From Clavibacter zhangzhiyongii (GTDB lineage: Bacteria > Actinomycetota > Actinomycetes > Actinomycetales > Microbacteriaceae): a DNA stretch of 64,000 nt. Numbering within the stretch: position 1 is the first letter of the stretch; every line of letters begins with the position of its first letter. Under the pieces are notes generated by a model that was given only the letters and a program-made list of their open reading frames with translations, was not told the DNA's origin and did no database searches. Of the stretch, positions 53,953-62,760 are shown one piece after another. The position numbers were made by a program, and so were the translations under genes. Location: positions 1,736,001 through 1,800,000 of the forward strand of contig NZ_CP061274.1 in NCBI RefSeq assembly GCF_014775655.1. The letters run 5' to 3'.

Positions 53953-54771
53953 TCAGGCCGCGATCGCGCCGGTGCCGAGGAGCACGAGCAGCACGGCACC
54001 GAGGGCGACGCGGTAGACGACGAAGGGCATGAACGTGCGCGTGGAGATGTAGCGCATGAGGCCCGCGATGACGGCGAGGCCGACGACGAACGCGATGAGC
54101 GTGGCGACGGCGGTCTGCCCGGCGCCCGCCTGGCCGGTCTCGTCGAAGCTCTTCACGAGCTCGTAGAGCCCGCTGCCGAAGACGGCCGGCACGGCGAGGA
54201 GGAAGGAGTACTCCGCCGCGACCGGGCGGGAGTAGCCGAACGCGCGCGCCGCGGTGGTGGTGGCTCCCGAGCGGGAGACGCCGGGGACGAGGGCGAGGGC
54301 CTGCGCGATGCCGATGCTCACGCCGTGCCCGTAGGTCATGTCCTTCTCGAGGCGGTCGCTGCGGCTGTACCGGTCGGCGAGGCCGAGCAGGATGCCGAAC
54401 ACGATGAGCACGATCGCGACGATCCACAGCGAGCGGAACGTGGAGCGGATCGTGTCCTGGAAGAGGTAGCCGGCGATGCCGATGGGGATGGTGCCGATGA
54501 TGACGAGCCAGCCCATGCGCACGTCCGGGTCGCCCTTCGGCATGCCGCCGCGGAGCGAGCGGAACCAGGCCGACAGGACCTTGCCGATGCGCCTGCGGAA
54601 GAACACCACGACCGCGAGCTCCGTGCCGAGCTGCGTGATGGCGGTGAACGTGGCCCCCGGGTCGCCGCCCATGAAGAGCCCGGCGATGCGGAGGTGCGCG
54701 CTCGAGGAGATGGGCAGGAACTCGGTCAGGCCCTGGACGAGGCCCAGGATGATCGCCTCGAGATAGCTCAA
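53953..54771 (-). CDS. uppP: undecaprenyl-diphosphatase UppP (BacA)
   Basis: 272 residues, read from a TTG at 54771 with GGAGC 7 bases upstream. Eight helices, with the two BacA active-site motifs: EFLPISSSAHL near 17-27 and VPGVSRSGATTTAA near 163-176. It removes a phosphate from undecaprenyl diphosphate after each round of cell wall synthesis, and gives some resistance to bacitracin. It is followed by mshC on the same strand, a common actinobacterial arrangement. Confidence 0.95.
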   Translation of the reverse strand: MSYLEAIILGLVQGLTEFLPISSSAHLRIAGLFMGGDPGATFTAITQLGTELAVVVFFRRRIGKVLSAWFRSLRGGMPKGDPDVRMGWLVIIGTIPIGIAGYLFQDTIRSTFRSLWIVAIVLIVFGILLGLADRYSRSDRLEKDMTYGHGVSIGIAQALALVPGVSRSGATTTAARAFGYSRPVAAEYSFLLAVPAVFGSGLYELVKSFDETGQAGAGQTAVATLIAFVVGLAVIAGLMRYISTRTFMPFVVYRVALGAVLLVLLGTGAIAA

Positions 54772-54813
54772 ACGGGTGCTCCAAGTGTCGGGTGGCCCAC
54801 CTGGGGCTCGGTT

Positions 54814-56124
54814 CTAGTAGTCAAGCAGGAGGTCCCGCAGGACCTGCCTCCCGAAGACTAGTGCGTCGAGCGGGACGCGCTCGTCGACGCCGTGGAACAT
54901 GGCCGGGAAGTCCATGGAGGCCGGCAGGCGCAGCGGCGCGAAGCCGTAGCCGGTGATCCCGAGCCGGCTGAGCGCCTTGTTGTCGGTGCCGCCCGAGAGC
55001 ATGTACGGCAGGACCTCCGCCTCGGGGTCGTGCGCGCCGAGGGTCGCCACCATGGCGTCGACGAGGGGGCCCTCGAACGGGTTCTCGAGACCCACGTCCC
55101 GGATCACGATCCGCACCTCGACGCCGTCGCCCGCGAGCTCGCGGACCCGTGCCAGCACCGCGTCCTCCTCGCCGGGCAGCACGCGGATGTCGACGAGCGC
55201 CTCCGCGGTGTCGGGGATCACGTTGTGCTTGTAGCCGGCGGTGAGGAGCGTCGGGTTGGTCGTGGTGCGGAGCGTCGCCGCGATGAACTTCGAGGCCGTC
55301 CCCGTGGCGATCGCGAGGTCGTCCGGCGTGACCTGCTTGGGGTCCGCGCCGACGATGCGGGCGATCTCGTCGAGCAGCTGGCGCGTCGTGTCGGTGAGGT
55401 GCACCGGCCACTCCTCCATGCCGATCCGCGCGACCGCGCCCGCGAGCCGCGTGACGGCGTTGTCGCGGTTGACCTGCGAGCCGTGGCCCGCGGTGCCGGT
55501 GGCGACGAGGCGCACCCACATGAGCGCCTTCTCCCCCGTCTGCAACAGGTACGCGCGCTTGCCGGCGAGGTCGATGGAGTAGCCGCCGACCTCGCTGATG
55601 GCCTCGGTCGCGCCCTCGAACCACTCGGGCCGGTTCTCGACGACGTAGGCGGAGCCGAGCACGCCCCCGGCCTCCTCGTCGGAGAAGAAGCCCATGATGA
55701 GGTCGCGCTCGGGCGCGCGGCCCGAGGTGATGATCTCCTGCAGCGCGGTGATCATCATCGCGTCCATGTTCTTCATGTCGACCGCGCCGCGGCCCCAGAG
55801 CATGCCGTCCTTGATCTCGCCCGCGAAGGGGTCCACCGACCAGTTCGCCGGATCGGCGGGGACCACGTCGAGGTGGCCGTGCACGACGAGCGCCGGCTTG
55901 TCGCGGTTGCGGCCGGGGATGCGCGCGAGGACGCTCGTGCGGCCGGGCGCCGCGTCGATGAGCTCGGGCGCGAGACCCAGGTCCTTGAGGTGCTGCTCGA
56001 CGTACTCCGCGGCCTCCGTCTCCCCCTCCGACCGGCCCTCGCCGTGGTTGGTGGTGTCGAACCGGATGAGGTCGCGGGCGATGCGGGCGGTGGCGTCGAG
56101 GTCGTCGGGCAGCGTGTCGGTCAT
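54814..56124 (-). CDS. M20-family metallopeptidase (DapE/ArgE-like)
   Basis: 436 residues. Metal-site motifs are ALVVHGHLDVVPAD (His, Asp), GRGAVDMKNMDA (bridging Asp) and FFSDEEAGG (catalytic Glu pair). The dimerisation lid (about 200-330) holds TGTAGHGSQVNRDNAV, and the C-terminal His appears near FHGVDERVP. Such enzymes release acetyl or succinyl groups or cut dipeptides; the exact substrate is unclear. It lies upstream of uppP. Confidence 0.92.
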   Translation of the reverse strand: MTDTLPDDLDATARIARDLIRFDTTNHGEGRSEGETEAAEYVEQHLKDLGLAPELIDAAPGRTSVLARIPGRNRDKPALVVHGHLDVVPADPANWSVDPFAGEIKDGMLWGRGAVDMKNMDAMMITALQEIITSGRAPERDLIMGFFSDEEAGGVLGSAYVVENRPEWFEGATEAISEVGGYSIDLAGKRAYLLQTGEKALMWVRLVATGTAGHGSQVNRDNAVTRLAGAVARIGMEEWPVHLTDTTRQLLDEIARIVGADPKQVTPDDLAIATGTASKFIAATLRTTTNPTLLTAGYKHNVIPDTAEALVDIRVLPGEEDAVLARVRELAGDGVEVRIVIRDVGLENPFEGPLVDAMVATLGAHDPEAEVLPYMLSGGTDNKALSRLGITGYGFAPLRLPASMDFPAMFHGVDERVPLDALVFGRQVLRDLLLDY

Positions 56125-56240
56125 GGGTCCACGCTACCGAGGCCGGGTGGCGGCGTCCGGTCGGGCGGGTGGTCGAGGGACCCTCGGAACCCGTGCTAAT
56201 GTCGTCTCTCGGCAGCCGGAGACGGCGGGCCGCACATCCT

Positions 56241-56326
56241 GTCCGGATGGCGGAATTGGTAGACGCGCTAGCTTGAGGTGCTAGTGCCCGTATTAGGGCG
56301 TGGGGGTTCAAGTCCCCCTTCGGACA
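56241..56326 (+). tRNA. tRNA-Leu (anticodon GAG)
   Basis: 86 bases with a complete type II structure. The acceptor stem GTCCGGA pairs with TTCGGAC, the anticodon arm CTAGC-TTGAGGT-GCTAG carries GAG at 56275-56277, a long variable arm follows (TGCCCG/CGGGC-type region), and the T arm is GGGGGTTCAAGTCCCCC. The CCA end is not encoded. GAG reads CUC (and CUU) leucine codons. A strong terminator follows. Confidence 0.97.
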
Positions 56327-56332
56327 CACACG

Positions 56333-56368
56333 AGAGCCGGTCGGATCCTTCGGGATCCGACCGGCTCT
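56333..56368 (+). terminator. intrinsic terminator after tRNA-Leu
   Basis: A perfect 16-bp stem (AGAGCCGGTCGGATCC / GGATCCGACCGGCTCT) closes with a TTCG tetraloop, one of the most stable hairpins possible, followed by TCCTCGTCGT. It begins 6 bases after the tRNA. Confidence 0.9.
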
Positions 56369-56464
56369 TCCTCGTCGTGGGCCCCTCTCCCGGGTCGCGC
56401 GTCCCGGGCCGGGCTACAGTCGCTCTCGGCCCGCGCGCGGGTCCCGACCCGAGAGCGAGATCCC

Positions 56465-57481
56465 ATGACCGTCGTCGACAGCGCCGTGTACGTCCAGGGG
56501 GTCCGCACCGCGGATCCGGAGAGCCTCGACGAGACGTTCGAGGTGATGCGCGCGCGGCAGGGCGTCGCCTGGATCGGCCTGTACCGCCCGGATGCCGACG
56601 AGCTGCACCGCGTCGCCGAGGAGTTCGGCCTGCACCCGCTCGCCGTCGAGGACGCCCTCACCGGCCACCAGCGCTCGAAGATGGAGCGCTACGGCGACAC
56701 CTGGTTCGTGGTGCTCCGGCCCGCCCGCTACCTCGACGCCGAGGAGCGCGTGGAGTTCGGCGAGCTGCACGTCTTCGTGGGGCCGGACTTCGTCGTCACC
56801 ATCCGGCACGCCGAGTCGCCGGACCTCTCCGCCGTGCGCCGTCGCCTGGAGGAGGATCCCGCGCTCCTCGCCCTCGGCCCGACCGCGGTGCTCTACGCGA
56901 TCCTCGACCAGGTCGTCGACGAGTACGGGCCCGTCGCCGGCGGCCTCGAGCACGACGTGGACGAGATCGAGGACCAGATCTTCGGCGCCGACCCCGACGT
57001 CTCCCGCCGCATCTACGCGCTCATGCGCGAGGTCACCGCCTTCCAGCGCGCCACCGCCCCGCTCGGCGCCATGCTCGACGACCTGCGGCACCGCGCCGAG
57101 GAGCGCGAGGTCGACCTGGAGCTCCGCCGCGGCTTCCGCGACGTGCACGACCACGTCATCCGCGTCGCCGAGCGCGCCGACGCCTTCCGGACCCTGCTGC
57201 AGAACGCCCTGACGGTGCACACCACCCTCGTGGGCCAGCGGCAGAACGACGAGATGAAGAAGCTCACCGAGACGAGCCTCGCGCAGAACGACCAGGTGAA
57301 GCGCATCTCCTCGTGGGCCGCCATCCTCTTCGCGCCGACGCTCGTCGGCACCGTCTACGGCATGAACTTCACGAACATGCCGGAGCTGCACTGGACCTAC
57401 GGCTACCCGCTCGCGCTCGGCCTCATGGTCGTGATGGGCGGCATCCTCTACGCGGCGTTCCGGAAGCGCGGCTGGATCTGA
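56465..57481 (+). CDS. corA: CorA-family magnesium/cobalt transporter
   Basis: 338 residues from the ATG at 56465. Large cytoplasmic N-terminal funnel (about 1-270), then two C-terminal helices with the selectivity motif YGMNF (about 298-302). The extracellular loop is acidic and the end is basic. CorA imports Mg2+ and sometimes Co2+/Ni2+ down the membrane potential. It stands alone downstream of the tRNA terminator. Confidence 0.94.
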   Translation: MTVVDSAVYVQGVRTADPESLDETFEVMRARQGVAWIGLYRPDADELHRVAEEFGLHPLAVEDALTGHQRSKMERYGDTWFVVLRPARYLDAEERVEFGELHVFVGPDFVVTIRHAESPDLSAVRRRLEEDPALLALGPTAVLYAILDQVVDEYGPVAGGLEHDVDEIEDQIFGADPDVSRRIYALMREVTAFQRATAPLGAMLDDLRHRAEEREVDLELRRGFRDVHDHVIRVAERADAFRTLLQNALTVHTTLVGQRQNDEMKKLTETSLAQNDQVKRISSWAAILFAPTLVGTVYGMNFTNMPELHWTYGYPLALGLMVVMGGILYAAFRKRGWI

Positions 57482-57525
57482 TCCCCGGGCCGGTCGGGCG
57501 TCCGCCGCGCCGCTAGGGTGACGGG

Positions 57526-58491
57526 ATGCGCGTCGTCGTCATCGGAGCCACCGGCCACATCGGGACCTTCCTCGTCCCCCGTCTCGTCGAGTCCGGCCAC
57601 GACGTCGTCGCCGTCAGCCGCGGCACCCGCGAGCCCTACCGCACGTCGCCTCTGTGGGACCGCGTCGAGCGCGTCCGGGTCGACCGCGACGCCGAGGACG
57701 CCGCCGGCACCTTCGCCGACAGGATCGCCGACCTCGCCCCGGAGGTCGTCGTCGACCTGGTCTGCTTCACGCCCGAGTCCGCGCGTCATCTCGTCGAGGG
57801 CCTGCGCGGCCGCGTGCGCCATCTGGTGCACATCGGGAGCATCTGGACCCACGGCCTCAGCACCTCGCTGCCGCTGCGCGAGGACGACCCGAAGGAGCCG
57901 TTCGGCGACTACGGCGTGCGGAAGGCGGAGATCGAGCGCTACCTCATCGCGGAGTCGCGCGGCGGCGGCGTGCCGTCGACGGTCGTGCACCCCGGCCACA
58001 TCTCCGGGGGCGGCTGGCCCGTGATCACCCCCCTCGGCAACCTGGACCCCGCGGTGTGGACCGCTCTCGCGACCGGCGGCCCGCTCGCGGTCCCCGGCTC
58101 GGGCAGCGAGACCATGCACCACGTGCACGCCGACGACGTCGCGCAGGTCGTGCAGCTGGCCATCGCCAACCGGGAGACGAGCGTCGGCGAGAGCTTCCAC
58201 GCCGTGTCCGAGCGCGCGCTCTCGGTGCGCGGCTTCGCCCGCGCGGCGGCCGCGTGGTTCGGCCGCGAGCCCCGGCTGGAGCACCTCGACTGGGACGGCT
58301 TCCGCGCGCGCACCGAGGCCGACCACGCGGACGCGAGCTGGGAGCACCTCAGCCGCAGCCACGTCGCGAGCATCGACAAGGCGCGCGACGTGCTCGGCTA
58401 CGCGCCGCGGTACACGAGCGAGGAGGCCGCGCGCGAGGCCGTCGAGTGGATGGTGCGCGCAGGCGACCTGGACGTGCCGCTCCCCCGCTGA
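57526..58491 (+). CDS. NAD-dependent epimerase/dehydratase family protein
   Basis: 321 residues. Rossmann motif GATGHIGTF (8-16) at the N-terminus and the extended-SDR pattern. YGVRKAEIERYL provides the catalytic Tyr-x-x-x-Lys. The C-terminal domain binds a sugar nucleotide or another substrate; specificity is unclear. The start lies 44 bases after corA, and the stop is 7 bases from the convergent J-domain gene. Confidence 0.88.
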   Translation: MRVVVIGATGHIGTFLVPRLVESGHDVVAVSRGTREPYRTSPLWDRVERVRVDRDAEDAAGTFADRIADLAPEVVVDLVCFTPESARHLVEGLRGRVRHLVHIGSIWTHGLSTSLPLREDDPKEPFGDYGVRKAEIERYLIAESRGGGVPSTVVHPGHISGGGWPVITPLGNLDPAVWTALATGGPLAVPGSGSETMHHVHADDVAQVVQLAIANRETSVGESFHAVSERALSVRGFARAAAAWFGREPRLEHLDWDGFRARTEADHADASWEHLSRSHVASIDKARDVLGYAPRYTSEEAAREAVEWMVRAGDLDVPLPR

Positions 58492-58498
58492 CCGCGCG

Positions 58499-59839
58499 TC
58501 AGACGAAGCGGGCGTCGAGCACCAGGCGGGTGCGCACCGCGAGCAGCCGCTCCGGATCCATCGAGGTCAGCCCCGGGAGACCCGCGGCCACGTGGTCGGC
58601 GAGCAGCGTGCGCGCGACCGCGTAGGCCGGCAGCGCCTGCGGGTCGTCGGCGGCGTGCAGGACGACGGGCGCCGCGCCGAGCACGCCGGAGGGCAGGGAG
58701 AGCACGAGGCCCACCACGGGCACATCCATCTCGCGGGCGAGCGCCCGGGCGCGCGCGTCGAGGCCATGCAGCGCGGCCGCGCGCGCGGTCGGGTCGGTCG
58801 CGGCGTCGGATCCATCCGGCACCGACTCGACGGCGACCAGCCCCTGCGGCCCGAGCACGAGGTGGTCGAGGGCGTCGCCGGAGCGCGGCACCGCGACGCC
58901 GTTCCAGAACGCGTACGACGGGCCGAGCTCCATCAGCTCGCGCGCCGTCTCCTCCTGCGCGACCGCGGCCCGGAGCGCGTCGGACGCGGCGACCGGGACC
59001 TCGGCGACGAGGTCGGGCGCGTAGGCGTCCGCCTCGAAGCGGCGGCGGAGTCCCTCGAGCCGGGCGAGCCGCGCGCTGTACGCGGCCATGAGATCGGGGT
59101 AGGCGCGCAGGGCGCGCTCGTGGGCGAGGACGTCCTCCTGGAGCCGGGCTGCCGCGCGCCGCCGCGGCTCCTCGGACCGGTGCCAGGCGCGGCCCGCGGG
59201 CCCCGCCGCCGCGAGGCCGATGCCGGCGCCGACCACGAGGCCGACGAGGGCCGCGACCGCGCCGAGGCCGGAGACGAGCAGGACCAGCGCGAGCAGCACG
59301 GCGGCGACGGGCGGCACGATCGCCCGCGCGCGGCGCACGTAGGGGCCGGGCTCGTCGGCGAGGGCGGGGCCGCCGCGGGGCGGCACGGGCGCGGCGGGCA
59401 CCGAGGGCTCGGCGGGATCCGCGAGCCACTCGCGCACGAGGGAGAGGTAGCGGAGGCGGGCGAAGCCGCCCGGGTGGCCGAAGCTCCGCGTCCGCGCGGG
59501 CGGGCGGCTTCGGGGCGCGCCGGGGCGGCCGCGACGCGCGGCGGGATCCCACGCGGCGCCCGAGGACGTCGACGCGGGCGACGCCGGATGGGCGCGGCCG
59601 GCGGGATCCTCCTGCGGCGGGGCGGCGTGGAGCGTGCGCTCGTAGCGGGCGCGGCTCTCGGGGTCGCCCACGGCCTCGAAGGCGTCGCGCACGGACTGGA
59701 ACTCGTCGGCGCTCCCGCCCATGTCGGGGTGGGCCGCACGGACGCGGCGACGGTACGCCCGGCGGATCTCGTCCTGCGACGCGGACGGCTCCACGCCGAG
59801 CACGGCGTACGCGTCGGCATCGCGCGACGGGACGGGCAT
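58499..59839 (-). CDS. J-domain membrane protein with NERD-like C-terminal region
   Basis: 446 residues. J domain at 8-70 with the HPD tripeptide (37-39), so it should stimulate an Hsp70 (DnaK). No Cys-rich or G/F domain follows; instead a Pro/Arg-rich linker leads to two hydrophobic helices (about 172-213). The C-terminal part has DHLVLGPQGLVAVESV (325-340), resembling the metal/active segment of NERD nuclease domains, but the Lys of the E-x-K pair is missing. It is probably a membrane-tethered co-chaperone; the NERD reading is tentative. Confidence 0.85.
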   Translation of the reverse strand: MPVPSRDADAYAVLGVEPSASQDEIRRAYRRRVRAAHPDMGGSADEFQSVRDAFEAVGDPESRARYERTLHAAPPQEDPAGRAHPASPASTSSGAAWDPAARRGRPGAPRSRPPARTRSFGHPGGFARLRYLSLVREWLADPAEPSVPAAPVPPRGGPALADEPGPYVRRARAIVPPVAAVLLALVLLVSGLGAVAALVGLVVGAGIGLAAAGPAGRAWHRSEEPRRRAAARLQEDVLAHERALRAYPDLMAAYSARLARLEGLRRRFEADAYAPDLVAEVPVAASDALRAAVAQEETARELMELGPSYAFWNGVAVPRSGDALDHLVLGPQGLVAVESVPDGSDAATDPTARAAALHGLDARARALAREMDVPVVGLVLSLPSGVLGAAPVVLHAADDPQALPAYAVARTLLADHVAAGLPGLTSMDPERLLAVRTRLVLDARFV

Positions 59840-60085
59840 CGGGGCTCCTCGCGGGCGCCGGTCGGGGGCTCCCAGGATGACGAGCGTAGGCGAGGGCGGC
59901 TGGACGGCGCCCGAGCGCGGGCCGTGCGCCGCCCGGACCCTTCCCCTGACGGGCGCGGCCGTCCGCCCGCGGCGCGCGTATCACGTCCCGCTGGGATGGA
60001 CCTGTCCCGCCACCCCCTGCCTCCTGGGTAGCCTGGCCCCCGCCGATGCCCCTCCCGGTGACCGACCGATGCAGAGGAGACCGAC

Positions 60086-60727
60086 ATGTGGGACTTCCTG
60101 TCCTCCCGCGCCGACCAGATCGCCTTCTCCGCGTGGCAGCACCTCAGCCTCGTGGTGCAGTGCCTCGTCCTCGCGACCGTCCTCGCCGTGGGGATCGCGG
60201 CGCTCGTCTACCGGAGCGCCCCGCTGCGCTCCGTCGCCAACAGCGTGTCCGCCATCGGCCTCACGCTGCCCGCCTTCGCGCTCGTGGGCCTGCTCATCGC
60301 GCCCCTGGGCTTCGGCGTCGCGCCGGCCGTGGCGGTCGTCACGTTCTTCGCGACGCTGCCGATCCTCCGGAACGCGGTGGTCGGGCTGTCCGGCATCGAC
60401 CCTGCCGTCGTCGAGTCCGCGCGCGGCATCGGCATGGGGCGCCTCCGCACGCTCCTCCGCGTCGAGCTGCCGCTCGCGTGGCCCGTCATCCTCGGCGGCA
60501 TCCGGGTCTCGGCCCAGATGGTCATGGGGATCGCCGCGGTCGCCGCGTACGTGCTGGGCCCCGGTCTCGGCGGCTTCATCTTCTCCGGGCTCTCCCGCCT
60601 CGGCGGCGCGAACGCGACCGAGTCCGTCCTCACGGGCGTGCTCGGCGTCGTCCTGCTCGCCCTCCTGCTCGACCTCGTCCTCGTCGGCATCGGCCGGCTC
60701 ACCACACCGAGAGGCATCCGTGTCTGA
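60086..60727 (+). CDS. osmoprotectant (glycine betaine/choline) ABC permease, first subunit
   Basis: 213 residues with five to six helices. BPD-type permease signature with the EAA loop VVESARGIGMGRLRTLLRVELPLAWPVILGGIRVS. Small OpuCB-type permeases of this length are usual. First gene of an operon of permease, ATPase, permease and binding protein. The ATPase GTG overlaps the last 8 bases of this gene. A 246-base region ahead of it should hold the promoter; a clear osmotic regulator site is not seen. Confidence 0.93.
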   Translation: MWDFLSSRADQIAFSAWQHLSLVVQCLVLATVLAVGIAALVYRSAPLRSVANSVSAIGLTLPAFALVGLLIAPLGFGVAPAVAVVTFFATLPILRNAVVGLSGIDPAVVESARGIGMGRLRTLLRVELPLAWPVILGGIRVSAQMVMGIAAVAAYVLGPGLGGFIFSGLSRLGGANATESVLTGVLGVVLLALLLDLVLVGIGRLTTPRGIRV

Positions 60728-61991
60728 GACCCCCACCGCTCCCCCGGCCCCCGTCGTCAGCGGGCGCTCGATCCTGCTCGACGGCGTCACCAAGCGCTAC
60801 CCCGGACAGGCGAAGCCCGCCGTCGACGGCATCACGCTCGAGATCCCGGCCGGCAAGATCGTCATGCTGGTCGGTCCCTCCGGCTGCGGCAAGACCACGA
60901 CGCTGAAGATGATCAACCGCCTGATCGAGCCGACCGAGGGCCGCGTGGTGCTCGGCGACGAGGACGTGACCGGCATCGACGGCGACGAGCTGCGGCGCCG
61001 GATCGGCTACGTCATCCAGGCCGGCGGGCTCTTCCCGCACATGACCGTCGCCGCGAACATCGCCGTGGTGCCGAAGATGCTCGGCTGGGACGCCGCCCGG
61101 ATCCGCGCCCGCGTGGACGAGCTGCTCGAGCTCGTCTCCCTCGACCCGGCGCAGTACCGCGACCGCTACCCGAAGGAGCTGTCCGGCGGCCAGCAGCAGC
61201 GCGTCGGCGTGGCCCGCGCGCTCGCGGCCGACCCGCCCGTGCTCCTCATGGACGAGCCGTTCGGCGCCGTGGACCCCATCACCCGGCAGCGCCTGCAGGA
61301 CGAGCTGATCCGCATCCAGGCCGAGCTGCAGAAGACCATCGTCATCGTCACGCACGACTTCGACGAGGCCGTGAAGCTCGGCGACTGGATCGTCGTCTTC
61401 GCCGAGGGCGCGCGCATCGTGCAGTACGACACCCCGGAGCGGATCCTCGCGGAGCCCGCCGACGCCTTCGTCGAGGAGTTCATCGGCTCGGGCGCCGGCC
61501 TCAAGCAGCTCACGCTCCGTCGGGTGGACGAGGTGCCGCTCGCCTCCGCCGTGATCGCGCGGCCCGGCGACGCCGCCCGCGACGTGCTCGCCCGGATGGA
61601 CGAGGCCGGCCACCAGCACGCCGTCGTCCTCGACGGCCGGGACCGCCCGCTGCAGTGGCCGTCCCGCCGCGTCCTCGGCCGGCTCGACGCCGTCGGCGCC
61701 CAGGCGGATCCGCGCCTGCCCGTCATCGGCAGCCGCGCCACCCTCAACGACGCGCTCGACACGATGCTCGTCTCGAGCGCGGGCGCGGCCCTCGTCACCG
61801 GCCGCGGCGGCGCCTTCCTCGGCGTGATCGACGTGGAGACCGTCATGGACGCCATCACGCGCGTGCGCGCCGAGGCCGCGTCCGGTCTCGACGACGCCCC
61901 CGTCGGCACCAACACGGGCACCATCGGCACGGTCGGCGCCACCGCCGCGCGGGCCGACGCGGACTCCTCCCCCGCCGGGCAGGACGGATGA
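60720..61991 (+). CDS. osmoprotectant ABC transporter ATP-binding protein with CBS-like tail
   Basis: 423 residues from a GTG at 60720. ABC domain: Walker A GPSGCGKTT (52-60), signature LSGGQQQRVGVARAL, Walker B LLMDEPFGAVDP and the H-loop THDFDEAVKLGD. The C-terminal region (about 275-390) is a tandem CBS-type sensor of the OpuA/OpuC class, thought to detect ionic strength or c-di-AMP. The extreme C-terminus is a Thr/Gly/Ala-rich tail. The start of the second permease overlaps its stop (ATGA). Confidence 0.94.
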   Translation: MSETPTAPPAPVVSGRSILLDGVTKRYPGQAKPAVDGITLEIPAGKIVMLVGPSGCGKTTTLKMINRLIEPTEGRVVLGDEDVTGIDGDELRRRIGYVIQAGGLFPHMTVAANIAVVPKMLGWDAARIRARVDELLELVSLDPAQYRDRYPKELSGGQQQRVGVARALAADPPVLLMDEPFGAVDPITRQRLQDELIRIQAELQKTIVIVTHDFDEAVKLGDWIVVFAEGARIVQYDTPERILAEPADAFVEEFIGSGAGLKQLTLRRVDEVPLASAVIARPGDAARDVLARMDEAGHQHAVVLDGRDRPLQWPSRRVLGRLDAVGAQADPRLPVIGSRATLNDALDTMLVSSAGAALVTGRGGAFLGVIDVETVMDAITRVRAEAASGLDDAPVGTNTGTIGTVGATAARADADSSPAGQDG

Positions 61992-62758
61992 GCGCCGCCC
62001 TCGACGCCCGCACCGGCGCCGCGGACGCCGACTCCGGCTCCTGGCGCGCCCTCGTCGCGCAGCCCGTCGCCATCGCCGTGGTCCTCGCCGCGTACCTCGT
62101 CTGGCTCGCGGTCGCGCCGCTCTCGGCGACGGAGCGCACGACGCTCGCGCCGGCCGCCCTCGGCAAGGCGACGCTCGAGCACCTCGGGCTCACGTTCAGC
62201 GCCGCCGTCATCGTGCTGGTGATCGCGGTCCCGCTCGGCGTCCTCCTCACCCGCGGGCGGATGCGTCGCGCCTCCGCCCCCGTGCTCGCCGTGGCGAACT
62301 TCGGGCAGGCGGCGCCGGCGATCGGGCTGGTGGTGCTCCTCAGCATGGTCGTCTCCGGCAGCGGCTTCGTCGCGAGCCTCATCGCCCTCGTCCTGTACGC
62401 CGCCCTGCCCGTGCTCCGGAACACCATGCTCGGCATCCGCGGCGTCGACGAGCGGCTCGTCGAGGCCGGCCGCGGCATGGGCATGAGCCGCGCGGCGGTG
62501 CTGTTCCGCATCGAGCTGCCGCTCGCCGTGCCCGTCATGCTCGCGGGGATCCGCACCGCGCTCGTGCTGCTCGTCGGCACCGCGGCGCTCGCGGCGTTCG
62601 TCAACGGCGGCGGGCTCGGGATCCTCATCACGACCGGCGTCAACCTGTACCTCTATCCCGTGCTCGTCTCGGGCGCGCTGCTCATCGCGCTCCTCGCGCT
62701 CGCCATCGACTGGCTCGGCCGCGTCGTCGAGCACGTCGCCCGCCCGAAGGGACTCTGA
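61988..62758 (+). CDS. osmoprotectant ABC permease, second subunit
   Basis: 256 residues from the ATG at 61988 in an ATGA overlap. Six helices with the EAA-type loop VDERLVEAGRGMGMSRAAVLFRIELPLAVPVMLAGIRT. It pairs with the first permease at 60086. N-terminal 25 residues are hydrophilic. The binding-protein gene starts 2 bases beyond its stop. Confidence 0.93.
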   Translation: MSAALDARTGAADADSGSWRALVAQPVAIAVVLAAYLVWLAVAPLSATERTTLAPAALGKATLEHLGLTFSAAVIVLVIAVPLGVLLTRGRMRRASAPVLAVANFGQAAPAIGLVVLLSMVVSGSGFVASLIALVLYAALPVLRNTMLGIRGVDERLVEAGRGMGMSRAAVLFRIELPLAVPVMLAGIRTALVLLVGTAALAAFVNGGGLGILITTGVNLYLYPVLVSGALLIALLALAIDWLGRVVEHVARPKGL

Positions 62759-62760
62759 TC

